DNA of 64,000 nucleotides from Candidatus Ideonella esbjergensis (GTDB lineage Bacteria > Pseudomonadota > Gammaproteobacteria > Burkholderiales > Burkholderiaceae_C). Below, piece by piece: positions 46,468 to 56,808 of this stretch (its first letter is position 1; every line of letters begins with the position of its first letter). The notes under the pieces were generated by a model. That model did not search any database and was not told where the DNA came from. It was given only the letters and a program-made list of their open reading frames with translations. The stretch spans positions 1 through 64,000 of the forward strand of contig JADJLP010000016.1 of the NCBI GenBank assembly GCA_016710065.1, in the 5' to 3' direction. The position numbers and the translations under genes were made by a program.

Positions 46468-49039
46468 ATGTCCCCGCCTCGCGAAACCCCACCTTCCCGA
46501 CCCTCCCGGCTGCACCGTCTTTTCGGCCGTTGGTGGCGCAGCCAGTCACCGTCACGTCAGGATCGCTTTGCAACGATGGGGCCGCTGGTGTCAGTGCTGC
46601 TGTTCCTGGCCGCCATCACCGCCGCCTTCTGGTATCTGCGGAATGAAGAAATCGACCGGGCCACCGAATCGGTCAGACGCGACACCGAGGTGGCCCAGCA
46701 GCAGATCCGCCTGCACCTGATCGAGAACCAGGAGCAACTGGTGCGCATGGCCCGCGAGTTGGTGGCTCGCGACATCGACAGCAATGCCTTCCTGGCCCAA
46801 GCCGCCGCCTTTCAGCGCGAACGGCCCGAGGTGCGCAAGCTGGCTTGGCTGGCGGCCAACCGCAGGCTGCGCGCCCTGCAAGACCTGATCACCTTTGCGC
46901 CCGACGTGGCCACCAGCGCCGAGGTGGCCGACGTCTCCCTGCCCGTGCAGGGCCAGGCCAGTGAGCCTGAGTTCACCTTCGTGGCCGCCCGCGATGCCCG
47001 CCAACCCGTCTATTCACATGCCTTCACCGATGCAAGCGGCACACACGTGTTCCAGGTGCAGGTGCCGCTGATCGACCGTGGCAACTTCGTGGGCACGGTG
47101 TTGGTGGACTACTCCATCGAGGCCCTGGTGCGCTATTTCATACCCTCCGAGGTCACCCGCCGCCACGCGGTGAAAGTGCTGGACGCCAATGGCAAGACCC
47201 TGGTCAGCACCGTAGCAGCCATGCCGGGCCAGAAGGCCGCCCCGCCATCGCTGCAGTACGACCTGCCGCTGGCGCCTATGTCCAATGGCCTGGTTCTGCG
47301 CGGCCTGGGCTACCGCACCTCCATCGGCCTGATCGGCAACACCCTGTTCTGGATGGTGGTGGCCTTGTCGGTGCTCACCGTCTGGATGCTGCTGGGCACC
47401 TGGCGCCATGTGCGGCGCCGCGCGCAGATCCAGGGCGCGCTGGTGCAGGAGACCAACTTCCGCCGGGCCATGGAAAACTCCATGCTCACCGGCATGCGGG
47501 CCATGGACCTGGAAGGGCCGCATCACCTATGTGAACCCGGCTTTCTGCGCCATGACGGGCTACAGTGAGACCGACCTGATCAACGGCCGCCCACCCTTCC
47601 CGTACTGGCCCGCCGACCGCATCGACGAAAACACCCGCTTGCTACAGCAAGAACTGCAGGGCCGCAGCCCGGCCGGTGGCATCGAGGTGAAGGTGCAGCG
47701 CAAGGACGGCTCCTCGTTCGACTCGCGCATGTACGTCTCGCCGCTGATCGACCCCAAGGGCCAGCAAACGGGATGGATGACCTCGATGACCAACATCACC
47801 GAGGCCAAGCGCATCCGCGACCAGCTCTCGGCCTCGCACGAGCGCTTTACCACGGTGCTGGAGGGCCTGGACGCTGCCGTCTCGGTGCTCTCGGTGCACA
47901 AGAACGAGCTGCTGTTCGCCAACCGCAGCTATCGCTTGTGGTTTGGCGCCGATGCCCAGGGCCACACCTTGCTGGCCCACAGCGCCACCAGCAAGCTCTT
48001 CGTGCCCGAGCCCGAGGACGAGGCAGACGGGCTCTCGGGCCTGCCCACGCAGGAACTAACCGAGGCTGGCGCCCACCCGCGCGAGGTCTTCATCGAATCG
48101 CTGCAGATGTGGTTCGACGTGCGCAGCCGCTACCTGCAGTGGACCGACGGCCGCCTGGCCCAGATGCTGATCGCCACCGACGTCACCGCCCGCCGCCGCG
48201 TGGAAGAGCTGGCCCAACAGCAGGCCGAGAAGGCCCAGGTCACCAGCCGCCTGATCACCATGGGCGAGATGGCCTCGTCAGTGGCGCATGAGCTGAACCA
48301 GCCGCTCACTGCCATCAACAACTACTGCAACGGCATGGTGAGCCGGGTGCAGGTGGGCGCCATCACCAACGAAGACCTGATCGCTGCGTTGCAGAAGACC
48401 GCACGCCAGGCCGAGCGGGCCGGCCAGATCATCCACCGCATCCGCGCCTTCGTGAAGCGCAGCGAGCCGCAGCGCCAAGTGGCCTCAGCCGCAGCCATCG
48501 TAGACGACTCGGTGGAGTTGGCCGGCATCGAGCTGCGGCGGCGCAAGGTGTCCATACAAACCTACGTGGCGCAACACTTACCGCCCCTGCTGGTGGACCC
48601 CATCCTGATCGAGCAGGTGCTGCTCAACCTCTTGAAGAACTCGGCTGACGCGATTGACAACGCCAAACTGCCGCCCTCGCGCCGCCACATCGAGCTGCGC
48701 GTGGTGCCGCGCCACACGCCAGATGAAGGCGGCGTGATCGAATTCAGCGTTACCGACACGGGGCCTGGCATGAAGGAGGAAGTGATCGCCCGTCTCTATG
48801 AGGCCTTCTTCTCCACCAAGGCCGAAGGCATGGGCATAGGCCTGTCGTTATGCCGCTCCATCATCGAGTCGCACCGGGGCAGGATGCGTGCACAGAACCT
48901 CTACAATGGCGCATCCGTAACAGGATGTCGGTTCGCCTTCACCCTGCCTGTTGATCTCACCACTCGCGCAGAGCCGCTGCCAGTACCTGACGTACCGGAA
49001 GAGACCGCTGCGGCCAACCCGAACGCCACTTCCTCATGA
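46468..49039 (+). CDS. membrane PAS sensor histidine kinase (FixL/NtrB-type), one frameshift
   Basis: Sensor kinase of about 856 aa if one extra G near 47512 (gaagggccgc for gaaggccgc) is removed. Two membrane helices (about 34-50 and 290-310) bracket a periplasmic sensor domain. A PAS domain follows (ITYVNPAFCAMTGYSETDLI, split by the indel), then a second PAS-like region, the H-box MGEMASSVAHELNQPLTAINNY, the N-box LLKNSADAID, DTGPGM and GMGIGLSLCRSI. The stop overlaps the response regulator start (ATGA), so the two form a two-component system. The signal is unknown. Without the correction, translation would end at 47568 before the kinase core. Confidence 0.85.
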
Positions 49040-49659
49040 GCCTGATCCCCAAGAAAGGTACCGTCTACGTTGTTGACGACGACGAGGCGGTGCGTGATTC
49101 GCTGCAATGGTTGCTCGAAGGCAAGGACTACCGCGTCAAGTGCTTTGACTCGGCTGAATCCTTCCTCTCGCGCTTCGACCCGCGTGAGGTGGCCTGCCTG
49201 ATCGCCGACATCCGCATGGACGGCATGAGCGGCCTCGAATTGCAGGACCGCCTGCTGGAACGCCACAGCCCCCTGCCGGTGGTGTTCATCACCGGCCACG
49301 GCGACGTACCCATGGCCGTCACCACGATGAAGAAGGGCGCGATGGACTTCATCGAGAAGCCCTTCAAGGAAGAAGAACTGGTCTCACTGGTTGAGCGCAT
49401 GCTTGATCAGGCCCGTGTGGCCTTCAGCCAGCACCAGGAGCAGGCCAGCAGAGATGCCCTGCTCAGCCGCCTGACCACGCGTGAGGCCCAGGTGCTGGAG
49501 CGCATCGTCGCCGGTCGCCTGAACAAGCAGATCGCCGACGACCTGGGCATCAGCATCAAGACGGTGGAGGCGCACCGCGCCAACATCATGGAAAAGCTCA
49601 ACGCCAACACCGTGGCAGATCTGCTCAAGATCGCGCTTGGTGCCACGCACAAGGCCTGA
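49036..49659 (+). CDS. FixJ/NarL-family response regulator
   Basis: The 207-aa regulator has a receiver domain (VYVVDDDEAVRDSL; phospho-acceptor Asp in LIADIRMDGMSG; conserved Lys in DFIEKPFK) and a LuxR-type helix-turn-helix (LTTREAQVLERIVAGRLNKQIADDLGISIKTVEAHRANIMEKL). KEEE after the Lys and ITGHGDVPMAV are typical of the FixJ subgroup. It is phosphorylated by the kinase encoded by the overlapping upstream gene and followed by a strong terminator. Target genes cannot be read from the sequence; aceE is the nearest divergent candidate. Confidence 0.92.
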   Translation: MSLIPKKGTVYVVDDDEAVRDSLQWLLEGKDYRVKCFDSAESFLSRFDPREVACLIADIRMDGMSGLELQDRLLERHSPLPVVFITGHGDVPMAVTTMKKGAMDFIEKPFKEEELVSLVERMLDQARVAFSQHQEQASRDALLSRLTTREAQVLERIVAGRLNKQIADDLGISIKTVEAHRANIMEKLNANTVADLLKIALGATHKA

Positions 49660-49691
49660 ACGCCTTCACCCCCAGATCAAACCCACCGCAC

Positions 49692-49716
49692 AACGGGGCC
49701 CGCAAGGCCCCGTTTG
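49692..49716 (+). terminator. intrinsic terminator after the response regulator
   Basis: Nine-bp stem AACGGGGCC/GGCCCCGTT with loop CGCAA, followed by TTGC; 33 bp after the regulator stop and 40 bp before folD. Confidence 0.75.
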
Positions 49717-49754
49717 CACTTGTCGCCCCGCCAAGTACCGCAGAGAACCGCACC

Positions 49755-50609
49755 ATGCCCGCCCAGCTCATCGACGGCAACGCCCTGTCCAAACAAGTTC
49801 GCACCGAAGTGGCCCAACGTGCTGCCGCGCTCACGGCCAAGGGCCACAAGCCCGGCCTGGCCGTTATCCTGGTGGGCGAGAACCCGGCCAGTGCCGTCTA
49901 TGTGCGCAACAAGGTCAAGGCCTGCGCCGACGCCGGCTTTCACTCGGTGCTGGAGAAGTACGACGCCGACCTGAGCGAACCAGCGCTGCTGGCACGCATC
50001 GCCGCACTCAACGCCGACCCGGCCATCCACGGCATCCTGGTGCAACTGCCGCTGCCCAAGCACGTCAACGACCACAAGGTCATCGAGGCCATCTCGCCGG
50101 CCAAGGATGTGGACGGCTTCCACGTGGCCAGCGCCGGTGCGCTGATGGTGGGCGAGGTTGGCTTCAAGGCCTGCACGCCCTATGGCTGCATGAAGATGCT
50201 CGAATCCATCGGCATGAAAGACCTGCGCGGCAAGCATGCCGTGGTCATCGGCCGCAGCAACATTGTGGGCAAGCCCATGGCGCTGATGCTGTTGCAGGCC
50301 AATGCCACCGTCACCGTCTGCCACAGCGGCACGGCCGACCTGGGCGCCATGACGCGCCAGGCCGACATCGTGGTGGCCGCCGTGGGCAAGCGCAACGTGC
50401 TGACCGCCGACATGGTCAAGCCCGGCGCGGTGGTGATCGACGTGGGCATGAACCGCAATGACGAGGGCAAGCTCTGTGGCGACGTGGATTTCGCCGGTGT
50501 GCAGAATGTGGCCGGCTGGATCACCCCCGTGCCCGGCGGCGTTGGGCCCATGACCATCACCATGCTGCTGGTCAACACCCTGGAAGCCGCCGAGCGCGCT
50601 GCCTGCTGA
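49755..50609 (+). CDS. folD: methylenetetrahydrofolate dehydrogenase/cyclohydrolase
   Basis: FolD interconverts methylene-, methenyl- and formyl-tetrahydrofolate. The 284-aa length is normal. Visible motifs are the Lys-containing VYVRNKVKACADAGF (catalytic Lys), GILVQLPLPKH, SPAKDVDGFH, the NADP-binding VIGRSNIVGKPMALML and the C-terminal TPVPGGVGPMTITMLL. Start ATG 49755. The M3 peptidase gene follows 18 bp later, so they may share a transcript. Confidence 0.97.
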   Translation: MPAQLIDGNALSKQVRTEVAQRAAALTAKGHKPGLAVILVGENPASAVYVRNKVKACADAGFHSVLEKYDADLSEPALLARIAALNADPAIHGILVQLPLPKHVNDHKVIEAISPAKDVDGFHVASAGALMVGEVGFKACTPYGCMKMLESIGMKDLRGKHAVVIGRSNIVGKPMALMLLQANATVTVCHSGTADLGAMTRQADIVVAAVGKRNVLTADMVKPGAVVIDVGMNRNDEGKLCGDVDFAGVQNVAGWITPVPGGVGPMTITMLLVNTLEAAERAAC

Positions 50610-50627
50610 ACGCGAAAGAGCCCGCGC

Positions 50628-52652
50628 ATGAACAACCCCCTGCTGCAACTCGCCGGCCTGGTCTCGTACAAGGACGTGCGGCCCGAACATGTCACCCCCG
50701 CCGTGGACCATTGGCTGGCCGCCGCCAATGCCGCGCTGGAGCGCAGCGTGGGCGCCGAGGTGGCGCCCGACTACGACGCCCTCTCGCTCAGCCTGGGCGT
50801 GCCCACCGAGAGCCTGGGCCGCGCCTGGGGTGCTGTGAGCCACCTGAACCATGTGGCCGACACACCCGAGCTGCGCGCGGCCCATGCCGAGAACCTGCCC
50901 CGCGTCACCGAGTTCTACACTCGCCAGGGCAGCGACGAGCGGCTCTATGCGAAATACCAGGCGCTGGCCGCCAGCCCCGCAGCGGCCACCCTGAGCGCCC
51001 CTCGCAAGCAGGCCCTGAGCCACTGGCTGCGCGACTTCAAGCTCGGTGGCGCCGACCTGCAGGGCGAAGCCAAGGCCCGCTACGCCGAGATCCAGGACCG
51101 CCTGGCCGAGCTCTCGCAGGCCTTCTCCAACCACGTGCTGGACGCCACCGACGCCTTCGCCCACTACGCCAGTGCCGAGGAGATGGCTGGCGTGCCAGCC
51201 GACGTGGTGCTGGCCGCCCGCAGCGCCGCCGAGGCCGATGGCAAGGCGGGCCACAAGATCACCCTGCACTTCCCCAGCTATTTCCCGGTGCTGCAGTACG
51301 GTAGCCACAGGCCGCTGCGCGAGCTGCTGTACCGCGCCTACGCCACGCGTGCCAGCGAATTTGGCGACGCCGCACTGGACAACACGGCCGTGATGCAAGA
51401 GCTGCTGACGCTGCGCCAGGAGGAAGCAAAGCTGCTGGGCTTTGCCAACTACGCCGAAGAATCGCTGGCGGCGAAAATGGCCAGCAGCCCGGCCGAGGTG
51501 ATGGGCTTCTTGCGCGATCTGGCCGGGCGTGCCCGCAAGGCTGCCGAGCTGGATCTGCGCGAGCTGCGCGAATTTGCCGCAGCCGAACTGAACCTGCCAG
51601 CGCTGCAGGCCTGGGACATCCCGTTCGCCAGCGAAAAGCTCAAGGAGGCGCGCTACGCCTTCAGCGACCAGGAGCTCAAGGCCTACTTCCCGCTGCCCCA
51701 AGTGCTGGCCGGCTTGCTGCGCATCATCGAAACCCTGTTCAACGTGCAGATCGCCCCGGCCCCTGCCGAGACCTGGCACGGCTCGGTTCAGTTCTACCGT
51801 ATCAGCCGCGCCGGGCAGACCGTGGGCGAGTTCTACCTCGACCCCTATGCCCGGCCCGGCAAGCGCCCCGGCGCCTGGATGGACGACGCCCGCGAGCGCT
51901 GGCGCCGGCCCGACACCGGGTTGGTGCAAACCCCGGTGGCCCATCTGGTGTGCAACTTCGCGCCACCCGTGGGTGACAAACCCGCCACACTGAGCCACGA
52001 CGACGTCACCACCCTGTTCCACGAGTTCGGCCACGGCCTGCACCACATGCTCACGCAGGTGGACGACCTGGGCGTGTCGGGCATCGCTGGTGTGGAGTGG
52101 GATGCGGTGGAGCTGCCCAGCCAGTTCATGGAGAACTTCTGCTGGGAGTGGGACGTGCTGAGTCAACTCTCGGCCCATGTGGACACCGGCGCGCCGCTGC
52201 CGCGCGCGCTGTTCGACAAGATGCTCGCCGCCAAGAACTTCCAGAGCGCGATGCAGACGCTGCGCCAGGTGGAGTTCGCGCTGTTCGACATGCGTTTGCA
52301 CACCGAGGCCGATGCCCCCGGGCGCGTGCTGGCCATCGCCACCGAGGTGCGGCAGGAAGTGGCCGTGCTGCACCCACCCGCCTTCAGCCGCACCCCACAC
52401 ACCTTCTCGCATATTTTTGCCGGCGGCTACTCGGCTGGCTACTACAGCTACAAGTGGGCCGAGGTGCTGTCGGCCGACGCCTGGAGTGCGTTCGAGGAGG
52501 CCGGTGTGCTCGACACCGCCACCGGCCAACGCTACCTGCACGAGATCCTGGAAGTGGGTGGCAGCCGGGGCGCACTGGAAAGCTTCAAGGCCTTTCGTGG
52601 CCGCGCGCCCACCATCGACGCCCTGCTGCGCCACCAGGGCATTCAAGGCTGA
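50628..52652 (+). CDS. prlC: M3 family oligopeptidase A
   Basis: A zinc metallopeptidase degrading short cytoplasmic peptides, including cleaved signal peptides. 674 aa. The zinc motif HEFGHGLHH (about residues 464-472) is followed by the third ligand region (GVEWDAVELPSQFMENFCWE). The helical N-terminal domain and the C-terminal FSHIFAGGYSAGYYSYKWAEVLSADAW are typical of the OpdA/PrlC group. ATG 50628 follows GAAAGAGC. A secreted glutaredoxin-like gene starts 19 bp downstream. Confidence 0.93.
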   Translation: MNNPLLQLAGLVSYKDVRPEHVTPAVDHWLAAANAALERSVGAEVAPDYDALSLSLGVPTESLGRAWGAVSHLNHVADTPELRAAHAENLPRVTEFYTRQGSDERLYAKYQALAASPAAATLSAPRKQALSHWLRDFKLGGADLQGEAKARYAEIQDRLAELSQAFSNHVLDATDAFAHYASAEEMAGVPADVVLAARSAAEADGKAGHKITLHFPSYFPVLQYGSHRPLRELLYRAYATRASEFGDAALDNTAVMQELLTLRQEEAKLLGFANYAEESLAAKMASSPAEVMGFLRDLAGRARKAAELDLRELREFAAAELNLPALQAWDIPFASEKLKEARYAFSDQELKAYFPLPQVLAGLLRIIETLFNVQIAPAPAETWHGSVQFYRISRAGQTVGEFYLDPYARPGKRPGAWMDDARERWRRPDTGLVQTPVAHLVCNFAPPVGDKPATLSHDDVTTLFHEFGHGLHHMLTQVDDLGVSGIAGVEWDAVELPSQFMENFCWEWDVLSQLSAHVDTGAPLPRALFDKMLAAKNFQSAMQTLRQVEFALFDMRLHTEADAPGRVLAIATEVRQEVAVLHPPAFSRTPHTFSHIFAGGYSAGYYSYKWAEVLSADAWSAFEEAGVLDTATGQRYLHEILEVGGSRGALESFKAFRGRAPTIDALLRHQGIQG

Positions 52653-52671
52653 TGCGTGCTAGGCTTTCACC

Positions 52672-53193
52672 ATGCTTAGACACATCGCACTGCCCTTGTT
52701 GTCCCTGACGCTCGCCTGTGCTGCCGCTGCACAGAACACCGCCAGCCTGCCGCTGGAGTTGCGCCAGGCCAGCAGTCGCTACCCGGTCACGTTGTACGCC
52801 GGCAAGGACTGCGCGGCCTGCGACGCCGGCCGCCAGTTGCTGCAACGCCGTGGCGTGCCCTACATCGAGAAACGGGTCGAGACCAACGACGATATCGCCG
52901 CTTTCCGCCGGCTGACAGGCGCCAACAGCCTGCCGGTGCTCACCATCGGCGGCCAGCAGCTCAAGGGCCTGAACTCGGCCGACTGGACGAGCTACCTGGA
53001 CGCAGCCGGCTACCCGGCCGAATCGAAGTTGCCCACCAACTGGCGCAACCCCGCAGCCAGCCCCATGGTGGCCATCGCACCCAAGCCAGCCACACCGGCC
53101 ACCCCGGTTTTCGCCACCGAGGCACCGGCGCCTCGGGATGACGCTCCGGACACTACGCCGATCGACCCGACCAAGCCCAACATCCGGTTCTGA
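52672..53193 (+). CDS. secreted glutaredoxin-like protein
   Basis: The 173-aa protein has a signal peptide (MLRHIALPLLSLTLACAAAAQ) and a glutaredoxin/thioredoxin fold with a CAAC active site (GKDCAACDAGRQLLQRRGV, about residues 44-62), the cis-Pro segment SLPVLTIGGQQL, and a Pro/Ala-rich C-terminal tail of about 55 aa ending PTKPNIRF. It probably acts in periplasmic thiol chemistry. It is close behind prlC and probably co-transcribed; convergent with the MFS gene. The partner is unknown. Confidence 0.8.
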   Translation: MLRHIALPLLSLTLACAAAAQNTASLPLELRQASSRYPVTLYAGKDCAACDAGRQLLQRRGVPYIEKRVETNDDIAAFRRLTGANSLPVLTIGGQQLKGLNSADWTSYLDAAGYPAESKLPTNWRNPAASPMVAIAPKPATPATPVFATEAPAPRDDAPDTTPIDPTKPNIRF

Positions 53194-53248
53194 GCGCCCC
53201 TCGGCATTCCGGCGCATCCCCCTCGTCAATCCCGCGCCTCTTGAGCGC

Positions 53249-54454
53249 TCAGGCTGGCGGCACCGCCGTCTTGACGCCCACCCGTCTCGCTGGCCATTGC
53301 GCCAGCAGCACCAGCAAGCCCATCAACCACATCGGTGCGGCCGGCACCGTGGCCACGGCCAACACCCCAAACAGCAGCGGCATCACGATGGTGGCCGCAT
53401 TGGTGCACAGCATGCGCAAACCCAGCGCCTGGCCATGGCGTTCGGGCGGAGTCACCTGGTGCAGCATGGCCAGCAGCATCGGTTGCACCGAGCCCAGGGC
53501 CAGCCCCAGCAGGCTCGACCCCAACACCATGCCCACCACGCCGGGCAACCAGGCGTAGAGCGCGCAGGCCAGCGTGGCCGCGCCCATGGCCGTGCGCAAG
53601 GCGGTGCGCTCGTGCAGATGGTCTGACCAGCGCGAAATGGCCAGCCGCACCACCGTGGCCGCCACCGCAAAGCTGCCCAGCACCAGGCCGATGGCCGAGG
53701 CACTGAGACCGCGCACATGCCCCAGCACTGGCACGGCAAAGCTGTGCGAATCCCAGCATGAGGACATGGCCAGGTTCACCAGCACCAGGTTGCGCAAGGG
53801 CGCGCTGCGCAACAGACTCCAGGCGCCGCCATGCCTGGCCGAAACGGGCGCCGGATGCAGCAAAGGCACCGCGCGCGGCACGCGCTGCGCCAGCGCCCAG
53901 GCCACCAGGGGCAGAAACGCCGCAAAAACAAAGCCCGCGCGGTAACCCACGTGGTCTATCAGCAGGCCCACCACCACCGGGGCCACCGCATTCGACACCG
54001 CCGGCCCCAGCGAAACCCAGCTGAACACGCGTTTGAGATCGGACGGATCGCGCGCCATCAAGCCGGCCTCACGCTGTATGCCCACGGCCGCTACCGCCAC
54101 CGCACCACCGGTGCTCAGCGCGGCCAAGGCCATGGCCGCAGGGTGCTGTGACAGCACCGCCACCACGGCACCACCGCTGCCCATCAGCACGCCCACGCCC
54201 AGCGGCCGGTGCAGGCCAAAGCGATCCGCCTGGCGCCCGGCCCACAGCGCCAGGGCGATGGGCGCCACCGCGAACAACGACAGCAGCAGGCCCACGATCC
54301 ACTCGGGGTAGCCCAGGTGCAACACCAGCAGGCTGGCGGTGACGCGCGTGGCCGCCATGCTGGCGTGCACGCACACCAGGGCGCCAATCACGGCGGGAAA
54401 GGCGGTGCGCAGGTCTTCAGCATGGGCAGCACCTGGGCGTGCCTCGTCGGTCAC
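53249..54454 (-). CDS. MFS transporter
   Basis: Major facilitator with about 12 hydrophobic segments over 401 aa. The family loop motif appears as WAGRQADRFGLHRPLG between helices 2 and 3. A second-half equivalent (ISRWSDHLHERTALR) follows helix 8. Substrate is not predictable. The preferred GTG start at 54454 overlaps the rmuC stop (GTGA), indicating coupling; a GTG at 54472 is also in frame. Confidence 0.8.
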   Translation of the reverse strand: MTDEARPGAAHAEDLRTAFPAVIGALVCVHASMAATRVTASLLVLHLGYPEWIVGLLLSLFAVAPIALALWAGRQADRFGLHRPLGVGVLMGSGGAVVAVLSQHPAAMALAALSTGGAVAVAAVGIQREAGLMARDPSDLKRVFSWVSLGPAVSNAVAPVVVGLLIDHVGYRAGFVFAAFLPLVAWALAQRVPRAVPLLHPAPVSARHGGAWSLLRSAPLRNLVLVNLAMSSCWDSHSFAVPVLGHVRGLSASAIGLVLGSFAVAATVVRLAISRWSDHLHERTALRTAMGAATLACALYAWLPGVVGMVLGSSLLGLALGSVQPMLLAMLHQVTPPERHGQALGLRMLCTNAATIVMPLLFGVLAVATVPAAPMWLMGLLVLLAQWPARRVGVKTAVPPA

Positions 54455-55944
54455 TCCAGGTCCCCGGGGCACTCGTCATTGGCAGAGTTGCCGAGCAAGG
54501 CCTGGGTCTGGCTCTCGGGCAAGGTCTCCACCGATTTGAGCTTGCGCGTCATTGCGCGCGTGCGGGTCTCGGCGTCGCTGATGGTGTTGCTGGCCTCATC
54601 CAGCTTCTTCTTGGTCTTTGCCAGCACCTCGCCAAACTTGCCAAACTCGGTCTTGACGGCACCCAGCACCTCCCAAACCTCGGCGCTGCGCTTCTCCAGT
54701 GCCAGCGTGCGAAAGCCCATCTGCAGGCTGCTGAGCGTGGCCAGCAGCGTGGTAGGCCCAGCCAGCGTGATGCGGTGCTCGCGTTGCAGCGCTTCCACCA
54801 GGCCGGGGCGGCGCAAGGCCTCGGCGTACAGACCCTCGGTGGGCACGAAGAGGATGCCGAAATCGGTGGTGTAGGGTGCGGCGATGTACTTCTCGCGGAT
54901 CGTTTTGGCCTCGGCGCGCAAGCGCATTTCGATGGCCTTGGCTGCGGCCTCGGCCGCCACCGGGTCGGCGGCCTCCTGCGCGGCCAGCAGGCGCTCGTAG
55001 TCCTCGCGCGGGAACTTGGCGTCGATGGGCAGCCACAGCGGCTGGCCGTCGTCGCGCCGGCCTGGCAGGCGGATGGCGAACTCCACCCGTGCATTGCTGC
55101 CCGGCACCGTTTCCACATTGCGGCCGTACTGCTCGGGCGTGAACACCTGTTCCAGCAAGCCGGCCAGTTGAACCTCGCCAAACACGCCGCGGGTCTTCAC
55201 GTTGGTGAGCACGCGGTTGAGCGAACCCACGTCGCGTGCCAGGTTCTGCATCTCGCCCAGGCCCTTGTGCACTTGCTCCAGCCTGTCCGCCACCTGCTTG
55301 AAGCTCTCACCCAGGCGCTGCTCCAGCGTGGCGTGCAGCTTCTCGTCCACGGTGGCGCGCATTTGGTCGAGCTTCTTCTCGTTGCCGTCCTGTAAGGCCG
55401 TGAGCTTTTGCTCCACCGCCAGGCGCACCTCGCCCAGGCGGCGTTCGTTGCCCTCGGCCAGCGCCTTGATCTGCTCGCCCAGGCCATCTGCCAGGCGCTT
55501 CAGGGCTATGTCCTGCGCCTCTCTGGCCTGCATCAGGGCAGCGCTGAGGGCCTCGGCGCCGGCCTGTGATTGGCGGGTGAGCACCTCGGTAGTGGACTGC
55601 AGCGTCTGCGCCACCTGCTGCTGCATGGCAGACAGTTGCACACGGAAGGAATCGATCTGCTCGTTCTGCGTTCGGGCCACATCACCCGACTGTGCCAGCA
55701 GCGCCTGCTGGAAAAGCGACAAGCCCTGGGTGAGTTCGCTGCGCGTGTTGCGGGCGCTGCCCTGAACTTCGTTGCGCAGTTCGCGCTCCAGCCGCTCGGC
55801 ATCGCGGCCTTGCTGGCCCTGGGCCTGCTCAAAGGCGGCCCTGAAGGCCTCATTGTTCGGCCGCCGCAAGGCCAGCCACAACAGCAGCAACAGGTTTAGC
55901 ACCAAAAGCGCCAGCAAGATCAGTTCTGCGAGAGAAAAAGACAT
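54451..55944 (-). CDS. rmuC: DNA recombination protein RmuC
   Basis: RmuC is a predicted membrane-anchored nuclease-like protein limiting DNA inversions between short repeats. The 497-aa product has an N-terminal membrane helix (LAELILLALLVLNLLLLLWLAL), a long coiled coil (about 30-215) and the conserved RmuC core. That core includes LTNVKTRGVFGEVQLAGLLEQVF, PIDAKFPREDYERLL and DFGILFVPTEGLYAEALR, with restriction-endonuclease-like acidic/Lys residues (WLPIDAKFP). Start ATG 55944 (MSFSLAEL) is chosen over the longer open frame to 56022. It is coupled to the MFS gene downstream. Confidence 0.92.
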   Translation of the reverse strand: MSFSLAELILLALLVLNLLLLLWLALRRPNNEAFRAAFEQAQGQQGRDAERLERELRNEVQGSARNTRSELTQGLSLFQQALLAQSGDVARTQNEQIDSFRVQLSAMQQQVAQTLQSTTEVLTRQSQAGAEALSAALMQAREAQDIALKRLADGLGEQIKALAEGNERRLGEVRLAVEQKLTALQDGNEKKLDQMRATVDEKLHATLEQRLGESFKQVADRLEQVHKGLGEMQNLARDVGSLNRVLTNVKTRGVFGEVQLAGLLEQVFTPEQYGRNVETVPGSNARVEFAIRLPGRRDDGQPLWLPIDAKFPREDYERLLAAQEAADPVAAEAAAKAIEMRLRAEAKTIREKYIAAPYTTDFGILFVPTEGLYAEALRRPGLVEALQREHRITLAGPTTLLATLSSLQMGFRTLALEKRSAEVWEVLGAVKTEFGKFGEVLAKTKKKLDEASNTISDAETRTRAMTRKLKSVETLPESQTQALLGNSANDECPGDLE

Positions 55945-56276
55945 CTTTGCATTGTGCCGCGCGGACCTTGATCGGCACGCTGGCCACCCGAAGCGGAGGA
56001 GCGGGCGTGGTGCAGCTCCCATCGCGCTGCACGCTGCGGCTGGGGTATCTCAACGCATCGATCAGCAGGCCAACCCCGCCAGCGCGCACCACCAAGTCAA
56101 AAGTGTCGCCGGCCTCTGGCAGCGACGGTCCAACAACATGCCACGCATTCACCAAACTCGATGGCAACCATGTCATTTCCCAATCTGGTGAACAACAACA
56201 ATGGCTCCTGCAGATACCTGAAAAATTTGTGCAGAGAATGACATGGCACGATGCACAAAATAGAGAAATAGCGCCC
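55945..56276. other. intergenic, no gene seen
   Basis: About 330 bp between rmuC and the tetR remnant. Open frames here are short and lack coding character. A relatively AT-rich stretch (56150-56265) before the remnant's GTG start probably held its promoter and operator. Confidence 0.4.
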
Positions 56277-56808
56277 GTGACCAAGAAGCCCCCTGCCCCG
56301 CCCGAGCTGCGCACCCGCGACGCCGGGCGCTCACGCCAGCAGATCCTGGGCGGCACGCGGCTGGACGACGTGTACGCCGGTATCCGCCAGGCCGAAGAGG
56401 CGCTGAACCTCAACGCACTGCCGCCCAAGGCATCCATCACGCTGCTGATCGACTTCACCCGGCAGTACTGCCTGGCCCACCCGGAGTTCATCGCGCCGAT
56501 CAACAGCGAAAACCTGCACCGCGCCGAGCACCAGGCCCAGTCCACCAAGATCCGCGAGCTGAACTCGCCGCTGATTGCCACGCTGGGCGAGGTGCTGGTG
56601 CGTGGACAGGCCGCAGGCGCGTTCCGCTCGGGCGTGGACCCGGCTCAGCTCTGCATGTCCATCGCCGGGCTGACCTGCTTTTACCTCTCGAACCGCCACA
56701 CGCTCTCAGTGATCTTCGGCCGCCCGGCTGCCCGGCCGACGCGCCGCAGGCCCTGGCCGACCGCATCTCGCATGTGCGCGAGGTCATCCTGGGCTATCTC
56801 CTGAAATG
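56277..56808 (+). pseudogene. TetR-family regulator with deleted DNA-binding domain
   Basis: From GTG 56277 the frame reads TKKPPAPPELRTRDAGRSRQQIL, the usual start of a TetR protein. It then passes through a short GGTRLDD directly to VYAGIRQAEEALNL. The roughly 40 residues that should form the helix-turn-helix (the ...YYYF.SK.. segment) are missing. The ligand-binding domain follows (HPEFIAPINSENLHRAEH, SPLIATLGEVLVRGQAAG). A further frameshift near 56728 shifts the tail into the frame reading LADRISHVREVILGYLLK, ending at TGA 56806-56808. It cannot bind DNA as drawn. It overlaps the start of the EamA transporter gene, its likely former target. Confidence 0.75.
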
